Source: Variovorax sp. MHTC-1
GTDB taxonomy: Bacteria > Pseudomonadota > Gammaproteobacteria > Burkholderiales > Burkholderiaceae_C
Direction of reading: 5' to 3'
Assembly: GCF_003984645.1 (NCBI RefSeq)
Contig: NZ_RWKI01000008.1
Location: forward strand, 1 to 64,000
DNA: 64,000 nt
The notes beneath the pieces are model-generated. The model did no database searches and had not been told where the DNA came from. It was given only the letters and a program-made list of their open reading frames with translations. The translations under genes and the position numbers were made by a program. The first letter of the stretch is position 1. Each line of letters begins with the position of its first letter. Of this stretch, positions 16,953-26,051 are shown one piece after another.

Positions 16953-17639
16953 ATGCCCCGCATCCTGCTGATCGACGACGACGAGCACCTCGCCGCGCCG
17001 CTGGCCAGCTACTTCGCGCGCTTCGACTGCGCGCTCGAGAGCGCCACGCGGCCGAGCGAAGGGCTCGCCAAGCTGCGCGCCGGCCGCTATGACGCCGCCA
17101 TCCTCGACGTGATGCTGCCCGAGATGGACGGCTTCGCGCTGTGCCGCGAGATCCGCAAGGAGAGCGACATCCCGATCGTGATGCTGACCGCGCGCGGCGA
17201 CGTGATGGACCGCGTGGTGGGCCTCGAGCTCGGTGCCGACGACTACCTGCCCAAGCCGTTCGAGCCGCGCGAGCTGGTGGCGCGCGTGCAAACCATCCTG
17301 CGCAGGCAGCGCGCGCCGGCGCCGGCTGCGGCCACGCAGCGCCGCATATTCGAAGGCCTGTCGATCGACCTCGACAGGCGCGAGGTGCTGCGCCAGGGCG
17401 AGCGGGTGGAACTGACCGGCACCGAGTTCGAACTGCTGGCGCTCTTGGCCGACCAGCCCGGCAAGGTCTGGAGCCGCGACGACATCCTCAACCGCCTGCG
17501 CGGCCACGAGGCCGAGCTCTACACGCGCGCGGTCGACATCGTCGTGAGCCGGCTGCGCAAGAAGCTGGAGCCGCTGGACTGCATCAAGACCCTGCGCAAC
17601 GCGGGCTACACGCTCGCCGTCGGCAAGGGCCCGCCGTGA
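16953..17639 (+). CDS. OmpR/CpxR-type response regulator
   Basis: A 228-residue two-domain regulator. The receiver has the acidic DDD triad at residues 8-10, phospho-acceptor Asp52 (AILDVMLPEMDG), switch Thr79 and Lys101 (LPKPF). The C-terminal winged helix ends in the usual TRAVDIVVSRLRKKL and NAGYTLA segments and binds DNA. ATG 16953 is chosen by family alignment; in-frame ATG 16938 is possible. The kinase start overlaps its stop, so the pair is coupled. The upstream Spy-like gene suggests an envelope-stress role. Confidence 0.93.
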   Translation: MPRILLIDDDEHLAAPLASYFARFDCALESATRPSEGLAKLRAGRYDAAILDVMLPEMDGFALCREIRKESDIPIVMLTARGDVMDRVVGLELGADDYLPKPFEPRELVARVQTILRRQRAPAPAAATQRRIFEGLSIDLDRREVLRQGERVELTGTEFELLALLADQPGKVWSRDDILNRLRGHEAELYTRAVDIVVSRLRKKLEPLDCIKTLRNAGYTLAVGKGPP

Positions 17640-18931
17640 GGCGCAGGCACGGCACGCCGCGCCAGTGGGGCCACCGCTGGCGCCATTCGCTGCGGCTGCG
17701 GCTGATCACCGTCTTCGTGCTGCTCGCGATGGCGATGGCGGCCGTGTTCCTGGGCGGCATGCAGCGCGCTTTCTCCAGCGGCTGGCGCGAGGCGGCGCAG
17801 CCGCTGGTGGCCGACTACATGGACCGGTTGGTGGCCGAGCTCGGCACGCCGCCCGATGTCGCGCGCGCCGAGGCGATGGTGACGCGGCTGCCGATCTCGA
17901 TCCGCATCCAGGGCCCACAGGTCAATTGGGATTCGCATCCCCAGCGCCGGCAACGCGGCTTCGGCCCGCGCAGCGGCGACTGGCTCACGCGCAGCACCGC
18001 CGACGGCCACCGCGTGAGCTTCGGCCTCGGCACCCTGCCGTGGCAGCGCGAGCCGCACGGCATCGGCTGGATCACGCTGGCGCTGCTGCTGGGCCTGATC
18101 GTGCTCGCCTACGTCTATGTGCGCCGGCTACTGCGGCCGCTCGACGACATCCGCGCCGGCGCCGAGCGCTTCGGCCGCGGCGCCTTCGACCAGCCGATCC
18201 CGCTGCGCCGGCGCGACGAACTGGGCGACCTGGCCCAGCGCATCAACACCATGGCGCACGACATCCAGGCCATGCTCGACGCCAAGCGCGCGCTGCTGCT
18301 GGCGCTGAGCCACGAACTGCGCTCGCCGCTCACGCGCGCGCGCCTCAATGCCGAGCTGCTGCCGGCCACGCCCGAGGGCGAGACCGAGCGCGCCGCGCTC
18401 CTGCGCGACCTGGCCGAGATGCGCGACCTGATCAGCGACCTGCTCGAAAGCGAGCGCCTGGCCAGCCCGCATGCAGCGCTGCAGCGCGAACCGGTGGATC
18501 TTGCGGCGCTGGTGCGCGAGCTGGTGGCCGAACATCCCGGGGGTGGGCACGTCGTCCTGGAACTCGCAGAAAAACTGCCGGCGCTGCCGCTGGACCGCCT
18601 GCGCATCCGCCTCCTGGTGCGCAACCTGCTCGACAACGCGCTGCGCTACGGCGCCGAAGCCGCCGAGCCGCCGCACATCGCGCTGCGCGCGGCAGGGCAG
18701 GGCGGCCTCGAGCTGGAGGTGCGCGATTTCGGGCCCGGCGTCGACCCGGAGCAGCTCGAGCGTCTGACCGAGCCGTTCTACCGCACCGACAGCGCACGCC
18801 AGCGCGCCACCGGCGGCGTCGGCCTCGGGATGTACCTGTGCCGGCTGGTGGCCGAAGCGCATGGCGGCACGCTGCGCGTGCGCAATGCGCAGCCGGGCCT
18901 CGCGGTCAGCGCCGTGCTGCCTGGCGCCTGA
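17636..18931 (+). CDS. Sensor histidine kinase
   Basis: A 431-residue membrane kinase, partner of the preceding regulator. Helix 1 (about 23-43) and helix 2 (about 140-160) flank a ~95-residue periplasmic sensor; a HAMP domain follows (RRLLRPLDDIRAG). The H-box is LSHELRSPLTR with His226; the N-box NLLDNALRYG, G1 DFGPGVD and G2 GGVGLGMYLC boxes complete the ATPase. The start is GTG 17636, overlapping the regulator stop. The last 26 bp overlap, on opposite strands, the end of the AraC-type gene. Confidence 0.92.
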   Translation: MRRRHGTPRQWGHRWRHSLRLRLITVFVLLAMAMAAVFLGGMQRAFSSGWREAAQPLVADYMDRLVAELGTPPDVARAEAMVTRLPISIRIQGPQVNWDSHPQRRQRGFGPRSGDWLTRSTADGHRVSFGLGTLPWQREPHGIGWITLALLLGLIVLAYVYVRRLLRPLDDIRAGAERFGRGAFDQPIPLRRRDELGDLAQRINTMAHDIQAMLDAKRALLLALSHELRSPLTRARLNAELLPATPEGETERAALLRDLAEMRDLISDLLESERLASPHAALQREPVDLAALVRELVAEHPGGGHVVLELAEKLPALPLDRLRIRLLVRNLLDNALRYGAEAAEPPHIALRAAGQGGLELEVRDFGPGVDPEQLERLTEPFYRTDSARQRATGGVGLGMYLCRLVAEAHGGTLRVRNAQPGLAVSAVLPGA

Positions 18932-19862
18932 ACTCGCTCGGGCTGCCGCCGGTGTGTTCGCGGAACACGCGGCTGAAATGCGAGAGGTTGGAAAAGCCGG
19001 AGGCAAGTGCGATGTCGGTGATCGGCCGTGCCGCGTTGGCCGGGTCCACCAAGTCGCGGATGCAGCAGGCCAGGCGCTGGTGCAGGATGTAGCCGGCCAG
19101 CGTGTCCTCGTCCCCGGCGAAGGCGTTGTGCAGGTGTCGCTTGCTGCAGCGCAGCGCCTGCGCGATGCCGTCGATGGAAAGCGCGGGGTCGCGCAGATGC
19201 TGCGCCACGTGCTGGCGGATGCGGTCCTTCAGCGCTTCGCGCTGGCTGCGCGGCGTCTCCTGGCCGGCCAGCTCCATCAGCGACAGCCGCACCAGCTGGA
19301 TGATCAGCTCGCCCGCGCCGCGCGCCGCCGCTTCGCTCATGTACGGCAGCTCGAGGTAGGTGTTGCGCATGGTCTCCAGCGCCACGCGCGAGATGCCGCT
19401 CGCGCCGCCCACGCGGCGCGCCACCAGCTCGCCCAGCGGCAGGTCGGGCACCGCCAGCTGGTCCTTGGGCAGCATCACGATCAGGTGGTCGCTGCGTTCG
19501 GGGTTGGCGACGGTGTAGTCGGCGGTGGTGTCGTAGAGCGTCCAGCCGCCGGTGCGCACCGAGGCCTCGCGGCCGCGCTGCGTCACCGCGGCCGAGCCCT
19601 GCCAGGGCGCGACGATCTTCAGGTAGGCGGCCTCGCTGCTGCGCGCCATCTGCGGGGTGCGCAGCACGCGGTGCCGGTTGGCTTCCAGTCGCGTGAGGAT
19701 CACGTCGCCGGCATGCGAGGCCGCGATGTGGCCGTCGAATTCGCTGTCGCCGTAGAGTTCGGAATCGAGGCCGCCGAAATGGCGCCAGACCCATTCGCGC
19801 CAGACCGGTGCGCGCTCGCGCGGCGGGATTTCGTCGGTCGACAGCAGCAGGGAGGCGGTCAT
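18906..19862 (-). CDS. AraC family transcriptional regulator
   Basis: A 318-residue regulator with an N-terminal AraC-binding-like domain of the FeaR/NahR-neighbour type (about 1-190) and a C-terminal double helix-turn-helix (about 215-315; ITDIALASGFSNLSHFSRVFRE is the second helix region). It is divergent from the Liv-type transporter, with 163 bp between start codons, and so is the likely local regulator, probably sensing the transported compound or its metabolite. Its 3' end overlaps the kinase gene by 26 bp. Confidence 0.9.
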   Translation of the reverse strand: MTASLLLSTDEIPPRERAPVWREWVWRHFGGLDSELYGDSEFDGHIAASHAGDVILTRLEANRHRVLRTPQMARSSEAAYLKIVAPWQGSAAVTQRGREASVRTGGWTLYDTTADYTVANPERSDHLIVMLPKDQLAVPDLPLGELVARRVGGASGISRVALETMRNTYLELPYMSEAAARGAGELIIQLVRLSLMELAGQETPRSQREALKDRIRQHVAQHLRDPALSIDGIAQALRCSKRHLHNAFAGDEDTLAGYILHQRLACCIRDLVDPANAARPITDIALASGFSNLSHFSRVFREHTGGSPSEFRRQAARR

Positions 19863-19918
19863 GCGTCTATTGTCCGGCGTGCCGAGCTTGGCGGGCTTTG
19901 CGGGTTAACCACTAGCGG

Positions 19919-19948
19919 TGTGCACGCTGCGTCAAATGCTTTGTGCGC
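19919..19948 (+). promoter_or_regulatory. Candidate AraC-type operator between regulator and transporter
   Basis: TGTGCAC (19919-19925) and TGTGCGC (19942-19948) form an imperfect direct repeat 23 bp apart in the divergent AraC/transporter gap. A GCTGCG/CGCAGC inverted repeat also spans this segment. Spacing near two helical turns is typical of AraC half-sites, but the match is short. Confidence 0.3.
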
Positions 19949-20025
19949 AGCGGGCACAGCGGCGCAGGGCTGCGCTTCCTACGATCACGGCATCGGACGC
20001 AAACGACGCCCGCAAGGAGACTCGC

Positions 20026-21216
20026 ATGCCAAACGCCAATCGCCGCCGCTGGATCCAGCAAGCCGCCACCGCCGTCGGCGCCGCTGCCGTCGCGCCGCGC
20101 CTGTTCGCGCAGGGTGCGCCGGTGAAGATCGGCTATGCCATCGCCCGCACCGGCCCCTGGGCGGCCGGCGCGCAGGTCAGCCAGGAGCCCAACTACCTGC
20201 TGTGGGCCGAGCAGGTCAATGCGGCCGGCGGGCTGTCGGTGAAAGGCGCGAAGCGGCCCATCGAGCTCGTCGGCTACGACGACCGCAGCGAGACCGAGAC
20301 CTGCGTGCGCACCTTCGAGAAGCTGATGGGCAGCGACAAGGTCGACCTGATCCTGCCGCCCTGGGGCTCGGGCGCCAGCTTCGCCGTCGCGCCGCTGGCC
20401 AACCGCTTCGGCTATCCGATGCTGGCGCCGACCGCGCTGTCGCGCAAGTTGATCGACATGCAGCTGCCGTACTTCTTCTCGCTGCTGCAGCAGCCCGACA
20501 AGATGATGGGCGCGCTGGTCGACATGCTGGTCGCGAACGGCGTCAAGAGCATCGTCATCGTCTATATGGACGACCTGTTCGGGCTGGAAAACTTCGCCGC
20601 GCTGAATGCCGCGCTCAAGAAGACGAGCATCCAGGTGCTGGAGCGCAAGAGCTACCCGCTGGGCGTGAAGGACCTGGCGCCGGTGCTGCGCACGATGAAG
20701 GACATGAACCCGGATGCCTTCATCGGCATCACCTACCCGCCCGACACCATCCTCGCGAGCCGCCAGGCGCGGGAGGTGGGCTTCAATCCGAAGTACTTCT
20801 ACGCCTCGGTCGGCACCGCCTTCCAGCTCTACAAGAACGTGATGGCAGCCAACACCGAGGGCGTGATCGGCATGGGCTCGTGGAACGCCAAGACCAGTCC
20901 CGAGGCCAAGGCGTATTTCGATGCGCACACCAAGAAGTTCGGCAAGGAGCCCGACCGCTGGGCCAGCGGCCATTGCTGGGCCGGCCTCGAGATCCTGCAG
21001 CAGGCGGTGGCCAGGGTGGGCCTGGACCGCAAGGCGCTGCGCGAGCAGATCGCGAAGAACGAGTTCAAGACCATCCTCGGGCCGATGCGCTTCGAGGGCA
21101 GCGAGAACGCATCGATTCCCGGCACTGTGGCGCAATGGCAGGGCGGCGAGTTCGAGGTGGTGTGGCCGAAGAACCGTGCGACCGCACAACTGATGCCGAA
21201 GCCGGCCTGGAAATAG
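20026..21216 (+). CDS. Liv-type ABC transporter substrate-binding protein
   Basis: A 396-residue periplasmic receptor of the hydrophobic/branched-chain amino-acid (HAAT) type. The N-terminus NRRRWIQQAATAVGAA resembles a twin-arginine signal, cleaved near FAQ-GA. The fold is the two-lobe type I binding protein (KIGYAIARTGPWA at the first strand; TYPPDTI and WASGHCWAG later). AAGGAGA (20014-20020) gives the start. Many proteins of this class bind aromatic acids rather than amino acids, and the downstream aldehyde dehydrogenase makes that plausible here (inference). First gene of a five-gene transporter operon. Confidence 0.9.
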   Translation: MPNANRRRWIQQAATAVGAAAVAPRLFAQGAPVKIGYAIARTGPWAAGAQVSQEPNYLLWAEQVNAAGGLSVKGAKRPIELVGYDDRSETETCVRTFEKLMGSDKVDLILPPWGSGASFAVAPLANRFGYPMLAPTALSRKLIDMQLPYFFSLLQQPDKMMGALVDMLVANGVKSIVIVYMDDLFGLENFAALNAALKKTSIQVLERKSYPLGVKDLAPVLRTMKDMNPDAFIGITYPPDTILASRQAREVGFNPKYFYASVGTAFQLYKNVMAANTEGVIGMGSWNAKTSPEAKAYFDAHTKKFGKEPDRWASGHCWAGLEILQQAVARVGLDRKALREQIAKNEFKTILGPMRFEGSENASIPGTVAQWQGGEFEVVWPKNRATAQLMPKPAWK

Positions 21217-21217
21217 C

Positions 21218-22093
21218 GTGTCCCTTACTGGATGGGCCGAGCTCCTGGCCGGCGGCTTGATCACGGGCGGCATCTATGCGCTGGTCGCGATCGGCCTGAA
21301 CCTGCAGTACGGCCTGATGCGCATCATGAACATCTCGCACGGCGAATTCCTGATGCTCGGCGCCTTCCTGACCTGGTGGGCGCACACCGCCTGGGGCATC
21401 TCGCCGTTGGTCTTCCTGCCGGCCGCGTTCGTGGTGCTGATGGGGATCGGCATGGCGGTGCACCGGCTGTGCTTTCGCCAGGTCGCGGCACGCGCGCCCA
21501 GCGTCGAAGTGTTCGAGGCGCGCAGCCTGATGGTCGGCTTCGGCCTGATGTTCTTCGTGCAGAACACGGCGCTCCTGATCTGGGGCGGCGACCTGCGCGG
21601 CTACGACTACTTGGCCGAGCCGGTGCAGATCGCAGACATGCGCTTCACCGTCAACAAGCTGGTGCTCTTCGGCATCGCGCTCGCCCTGAGCCTGGTGCTC
21701 ATCGCGCTGCTCAAGCTCACGTTGCTGGGCAAGGCGGTGCGCGCGCTGATGCAGTCGCCCGTCGGCGCGCAGCTGGTGGGCATCAACACGAAACGGCTGC
21801 ATCCGGTGATGTTCGGCATCGGCCTCGGGCTCTCGGGCGTGGCCGGCGCACTGCTGTCGATGACCTACGAGATCTCGCCCTCGATGGGCGAGCCCTACAC
21901 CGTGACCGCGCTGATCGTCATCACCCTCGGCGGCTTCGGCAGCATCGCAGGCAGCCTGGTCGGCGGCCTGCTGCTGGGCGTGGTCGAGGCGCTGGGTATG
22001 CATTTCACCAGCCCCTCGTTCAAGATGCTGCTGTCCTATGCGGTGTTCATCGGCGTCCTGATCTGGCGCCCCAACGGCCTGTTCTCGCGATGA
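21218..22093 (+). CDS. LivH-type ABC permease
   Basis: A 291-residue inner-membrane permease with about eight hydrophobic helices and the LivH signatures GGIYALVAIGLNLQYG near the start and TVTALIVITLGGFGSIAGS near residues 227-245. The start is GTG 21218, one base after the binding-protein stop, with no Shine-Dalgarno of its own, so it depends on translational coupling. Its stop overlaps the LivM start by 4 nt. Confidence 0.93.
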   Translation: MSLTGWAELLAGGLITGGIYALVAIGLNLQYGLMRIMNISHGEFLMLGAFLTWWAHTAWGISPLVFLPAAFVVLMGIGMAVHRLCFRQVAARAPSVEVFEARSLMVGFGLMFFVQNTALLIWGGDLRGYDYLAEPVQIADMRFTVNKLVLFGIALALSLVLIALLKLTLLGKAVRALMQSPVGAQLVGINTKRLHPVMFGIGLGLSGVAGALLSMTYEISPSMGEPYTVTALIVITLGGFGSIAGSLVGGLLLGVVEALGMHFTSPSFKMLLSYAVFIGVLIWRPNGLFSR

Positions 22094-23004
22094 AGGTTGC
22101 GCTCGCCAAGAGGCCCTGGCTTTGGCTCTCCACCGGGCTGCTGCTCGCGGCCAGCGTGCCATGGCTGGCTTCTGAATTCGTGAGCGCGATCGCGCTGAGC
22201 TGCCTCATGTACATCGCGCTCGCCGCCAGCTGGTCGCTGTTCTGCGGCGCGACGCGCTACCTCTCGCTCGCGACCTCCGCTTTTTTCGGGCTCGGCGCGT
22301 ATGCCAGCGCGACGCTGCTAGGCGTGCTGCCGTGGCCGTTGGTGATCCTCTGCGGCGCGGCCGTGGCGAGCGTGGTCGCGGTCGCGATGGGCGCAGCGGT
22401 GCTGCATCTGCGCGGCACCTACTTCGCAGTGCTGACCTTCGGCATGACCGAGCTGATCCGCCATGCCGTCACCTTCGTCGAGAAGCAGGTCTCGGGCACC
22501 GTGGGCCGCGTGCTCACGGTCGTGCCCTCGAACGAGACGGTGTACCTCACGGTGCTCGCGATCGCCGGTGCCGCGATCGCGACTGCGATTCTCGTCAAGC
22601 GCAGCCGCTTCGGCCTCGCGCTCGCGGGCATCGGCGCCGACGAGCAGCGTGCGCAGACGCTCGGGGTCGACACGCGCCGCATCAAGATCGCGGGCTTCGC
22701 GCTCACTGCCGCCTTCGCCGGTGCGGCCGGTGCGGCCATGGCGGTGCGCTGGACCTACATCGAGCCGGCCGCCGTGTTCAGCCCCTTCATCGGCTTCCAG
22801 ACCGTGTTGATCGCGCTCATCGGCGGCGCAGCCAGCATCGGCGGGCCGATCGTCGCGGCGGTCGTCTTCAGCCTGCTGGCCGAGACGCTGCGGCTGCAAC
22901 TGCCTTACGGCTACATGATGGTGCTGGGCCTCCTGTTGATCCTGTGCGTGATGTATCTGCCGAACGGGCTGGCGACGCTGTGGCAAAGGCAGAGAAATGA
23001 ATGA
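22090..23004 (+). CDS. LivM-type ABC permease
   Basis: A 304-residue second permease of the heteromeric channel. It has ten-odd hydrophobic stretches and the LivM features TRYLSLATSAFFGLGAYA, HLRGTYFAVLTFGMTEL and the cytoplasmic coupling loop IGADEQRAQTLGVD. ATG 22090 overlaps the LivH stop (ATGA); the last 8 nt overlap the LivG gene. Confidence 0.93.
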   Translation: MKVALAKRPWLWLSTGLLLAASVPWLASEFVSAIALSCLMYIALAASWSLFCGATRYLSLATSAFFGLGAYASATLLGVLPWPLVILCGAAVASVVAVAMGAAVLHLRGTYFAVLTFGMTELIRHAVTFVEKQVSGTVGRVLTVVPSNETVYLTVLAIAGAAIATAILVKRSRFGLALAGIGADEQRAQTLGVDTRRIKIAGFALTAAFAGAAGAAMAVRWTYIEPAAVFSPFIGFQTVLIALIGGAASIGGPIVAAVVFSLLAETLRLQLPYGYMMVLGLLLILCVMYLPNGLATLWQRQRNE

Positions 23005-23752
23005 CGCGGTGATTCCTCTGCTCGAAGCCCGCGCGCTCACCGTGCGCTTCGGCGGCCTCACGGCGGTCGATGCGGTCAGCGCGCGCCTGCATGCGGGCGA
23101 GCTGGTCGGCATCATCGGGCCCAACGGCGCCGGCAAGACCACCTTTTTCAACGCCATCTCTGGCGTCATCGCGCCGACCTCCGGCAAGCTGCTGGTGCAG
23201 GGCACCATCGATCTCACCGGCCGCGGCCCGCACCACTACGCGGCGCACGGCATCGCGCGCACCTTCCAGACGCCGCGCGTCATGGCCGAGATGACGCTCG
23301 CCGACAACGTGCGCTTCGGCATGCAGTTCGCGGGGCGCCATCGCACGCCGATCGCGGGGTTGAAGAGCGAGGGCGACATTCTCGACATGCTGGGCCTCGG
23401 CACCCTGGCCGATCGCCTGGCCGCCGACCTCACGCCTTCGCAGCAGCGGCTGCTGGAGATCGGCATGGCGCTCGGCACGCGGCCGCGCGTGCTGCTGCTC
23501 GACGAAGTGGCGGCCGGTCTCACCGAGGCCGAGCTCGATGCGATGGCGCGGCGCATCCGCAGCCTGCGCGACGCGCATGGCCTCACCGTCGTGTGGATCG
23601 AGCACGCGGTGACCACGCTGCTGCGCTATGTCGAGCGCGTGCTGGTGCTGCACCAGGGCCGCAAGATCGCCGACGGATCGCCGGCCGAGGTGGTTCGCAA
23701 TGCCGAAGTGGTCGAGGCCTATCTGGGCGACGAGATGGAGGGCCAGGCGTGA
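22997..23752 (+). CDS. LivG-type ABC ATPase with altered signature motif
   Basis: A 251-residue nucleotide-binding subunit. Walker A is GPNGAGKTT, Walker B RVLLLDEV with the catalytic-position residue followed by AAGLTEAE, and the switch His lies in VWIEHAV. The ABC signature, normally LSxGQ, reads LTPSQ (residues 145-149), losing both glycine-position small residues; Walker B is followed by Val rather than the usual catalytic Pro context (DEP), giving DEV. The partner LivF has canonical motifs, so the two ATP sites may be unequal. It starts 8 nt inside livM. Confidence 0.92.
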   Translation: MNDAVIPLLEARALTVRFGGLTAVDAVSARLHAGELVGIIGPNGAGKTTFFNAISGVIAPTSGKLLVQGTIDLTGRGPHHYAAHGIARTFQTPRVMAEMTLADNVRFGMQFAGRHRTPIAGLKSEGDILDMLGLGTLADRLAADLTPSQQRLLEIGMALGTRPRVLLLDEVAAGLTEAELDAMARRIRSLRDAHGLTVVWIEHAVTTLLRYVERVLVLHQGRKIADGSPAEVVRNAEVVEAYLGDEMEGQA

Positions 23753-24459
23753 GCGCTTCGGGAATGCATGTCCGCGGGCTGGCGGCCGGCTATCACGGCT
23801 TCCAGGTGATCCAGGGACTCGATCTCGACGTGCTGCCCGGCATCACCGTCGTGCTGGGCCCCAATGGCGCCGGCAAGACCACGCTGCTGAAGGCGCTCGC
23901 CGGCCTGCTGCCGCGTGCGGGTGAGCTGCTGCTCGACGGCGCGACGCTGCCTCCCAACGACGCCACGGCCTGCGTGCGCCAGGGTCTCGCGCTGGTCGCC
24001 GAAGGCCGGCAGCTCTTCCCGCAGATGAGCGTGACGGAGAATCTCGAACTCGGCGCCTGGCTCGCACCCGCGCGGCTGCGCAGCGAGCGACTGGCGCGTG
24101 CCTTCAACGACTTTCCGCGCCTGAAGGAACGGGCCGCGCAGCTGGCCGGCACCATGAGCGGCGGCGAGCAGCAGATGGTGGCGGTGGCTCGCGCCATGAT
24201 GAGCGGCCCGCGGCTGCTGATGCTCGACGAGCCCTCGCTCGGCCTCGCGCCGCGCATGGTCGACGAGCTGCTGGCCATCGTGCGACGCATCGCGGCCCAG
24301 GGCGTGACCGTGCTGATGGTCGAGCAGAACGTGCGCAAGGCGCTCATGGCGGCCGACCGCGGCTACGTGCTCGAACGCGGCCGCATCGTCGCTTCAGGCG
24401 ATGCGAAGACGCTGCTCGACTCCGACGTGATCCGCCAGGCCTACCTCGGCGTGGCCTGA
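23749..24459 (+). CDS. LivF-type ABC ATPase
   Basis: A 236-residue second ATPase with canonical Walker A (GPNGAGKTT), signature MSGGEQQM, Walker B LLMLDEPSLGLAP and switch VEQNV. The GTG at 23749 overlaps the LivG stop (GTGA) and is preferred over ATG 23764, although the latter also fits the family. It completes the importer; the aldehyde dehydrogenase follows 28 bp later and is probably in the same transcript. Confidence 0.92.
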   Translation: MSASGMHVRGLAAGYHGFQVIQGLDLDVLPGITVVLGPNGAGKTTLLKALAGLLPRAGELLLDGATLPPNDATACVRQGLALVAEGRQLFPQMSVTENLELGAWLAPARLRSERLARAFNDFPRLKERAAQLAGTMSGGEQQMVAVARAMMSGPRLLMLDEPSLGLAPRMVDELLAIVRRIAAQGVTVLMVEQNVRKALMAADRGYVLERGRIVASGDAKTLLDSDVIRQAYLGVA

Positions 24460-24487
24460 ACCCCTTTTCTTTCTGGAGCACCCTCGC

Positions 24488-25942
24488 ATGACCGCCACCA
24501 TTTCCATGCTCATCGACGGCGAGCGCCGCTCGGCGGCGAGCGGCGCCACCTTCGAGCGCCGCAATCCGCTGGACGACAGCGTCGCCACCGTCGCGCCCGC
24601 AGCCACGCCCGCGGATGCGATCGCCGCGGTCGATGCCGCGGCGCAGGCCTTTGCCGGCTGGTCGCAGACCGGACCTGGCGAGCGCCGTGCGCTGCTGCTG
24701 AAGGCCGCACAGGCGCTCGAGGCGCGCACCGATGCCTTCGTGCAGGCCATGGCGCGCGAGACCGGCGCCTCGGCGATGTGGGCCGGCTTCAATGTCCATC
24801 TCGCGGCCGGCATCCTGGTCGAGGCCGCGGCGTTGACCACGCAGATCGGCGGCGAAGTCATTCCTTCGGACGTGCCGGGCAGCCTCGCGATGGGCGTGCG
24901 GCAGGCTGCCGGCGTGGTGATCGGCATCGCGCCGTGGAACGCGCCGGTGATCCTCGGCGTGCGTGCCATCGCGACGCCGCTGGCCTGCGGCAACACGGTG
25001 GTGCTGAAGGGCTCGGAGCTGTGCCCGCAGACCCATGCGCTGATCGTGGAGGCGCTGAACGAGGCCGCGCTGCCGCCCGGCGTGCTGAACTTCGTCACTA
25101 ACGCGCCGGCCGATGCGGGCGCCGTGGTCGAGGCCATGGTCGCGCATCCGGCAGTGCGCCGCGTCAACTTCACCGGCTCGACCAAGGTCGGCCGGATCAT
25201 CGCGCAGACCTGCGCCAAATACCTCAAGCCGGTGGTACTCGAACTCGGCGGCAAGGCGCCGCTGGTGGTGCTGGACGATGCAGACATCGATGCGGCGGTG
25301 AACGCGGCCGCCTTCGGCGCTTTTGCCAACTCGGGCCAGATCTGCATGTCGACCGAGCGCATCGTGGTCGATGCGGCCGTCGCCGACGAATTCGTCGCGA
25401 AGTTCGCGGCCAAGGCGCAACGCCTGCCGCTGGGCGACCCGCGCGAGGGCCCGGTGGTGCTCGGCTCGGTGGTCGACCGCAGCACCGTGACCCGCTGCAA
25501 CGCGCTCATCGACGACGCGCTCGCCAAGGGCGCCACGCTGGTGTGCGGCGGCCGCGCCGACAGCACGCTGATGCCGGCCACGGTGCTCGACCATGTGACG
25601 CGCGAGATGCAGATCTACCGCGAGGAATCCTTCGGGCCGGTGAAGGCGGTGGTGCGCGTGCGCGGCGTCGAGGAGGCGGTCGCCACCGCCAACGACAACG
25701 AGTTCGGCCTTTCCTCGGCCGTGTTCGGGCGCGACGTCGCGCGGGCCTGGAATGTGGCGCGCCGGATCGAGGCCGGCATCTGCCATGTGAACGGCCCCAC
25801 GGTGCACGACGAGGCCCAGATGCCCTTCGGCGGCGTCAAGGCCTCGGGCTACGGGCGCTTCGGCGGCAAGGCAGGCGTGGAAGCCTTCACCGAGCTGCGC
25901 TGGATCACGGTGCAGACCACGCCGCGGCACTACCCGTTCTAG
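24488..25942 (+). CDS. NAD(P)-dependent aldehyde dehydrogenase, vanillin/salicylaldehyde type
   Basis: A 484-residue aldehyde dehydrogenase that oxidises an aldehyde to its acid. Catalytic Cys286 (SGQICMS) and general base Glu252 (LELGGKAP) are present, with cofactor motif FTGSTKVGR and the IAPWNAP segment. The overall sequence most resembles benzaldehyde, salicylaldehyde or vanillin dehydrogenases from memory, suggesting an aromatic substrate. CTGGAG (24473-24478) is the ribosome-binding site. Position after the Liv-type importer suggests the importer supplies a precursor. Confidence 0.88.
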   Translation: MTATISMLIDGERRSAASGATFERRNPLDDSVATVAPAATPADAIAAVDAAAQAFAGWSQTGPGERRALLLKAAQALEARTDAFVQAMARETGASAMWAGFNVHLAAGILVEAAALTTQIGGEVIPSDVPGSLAMGVRQAAGVVIGIAPWNAPVILGVRAIATPLACGNTVVLKGSELCPQTHALIVEALNEAALPPGVLNFVTNAPADAGAVVEAMVAHPAVRRVNFTGSTKVGRIIAQTCAKYLKPVVLELGGKAPLVVLDDADIDAAVNAAAFGAFANSGQICMSTERIVVDAAVADEFVAKFAAKAQRLPLGDPREGPVVLGSVVDRSTVTRCNALIDDALAKGATLVCGGRADSTLMPATVLDHVTREMQIYREESFGPVKAVVRVRGVEEAVATANDNEFGLSSAVFGRDVARAWNVARRIEAGICHVNGPTVHDEAQMPFGGVKASGYGRFGGKAGVEAFTELRWITVQTTPRHYPF

Positions 25943-25968
25943 CTAGGGCCTGTTGAGAGGCCCCAGCT
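25941..25968 (+). terminator. Hairpin after the aldehyde dehydrogenase
   Basis: AGCT-a-GGGCCT (25941-25951) can pair with AGGCCC-c-AGCT (25958-25968) around a 6-nt loop, with one mismatch. It begins at the stop codon of the dehydrogenase. No T run follows, so it is either a weak terminator or an mRNA-stabilising 3' structure that closes the transporter operon. Confidence 0.4.
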
Positions 25969-26051
25969 GGTGTCGCCTGCGCTACCGGCTTGCGCGGGAG
26001 GCGGGGCTACGATGCCCTCCCGCAGACAAGCAGCAGCAGGAGACACCCCCC

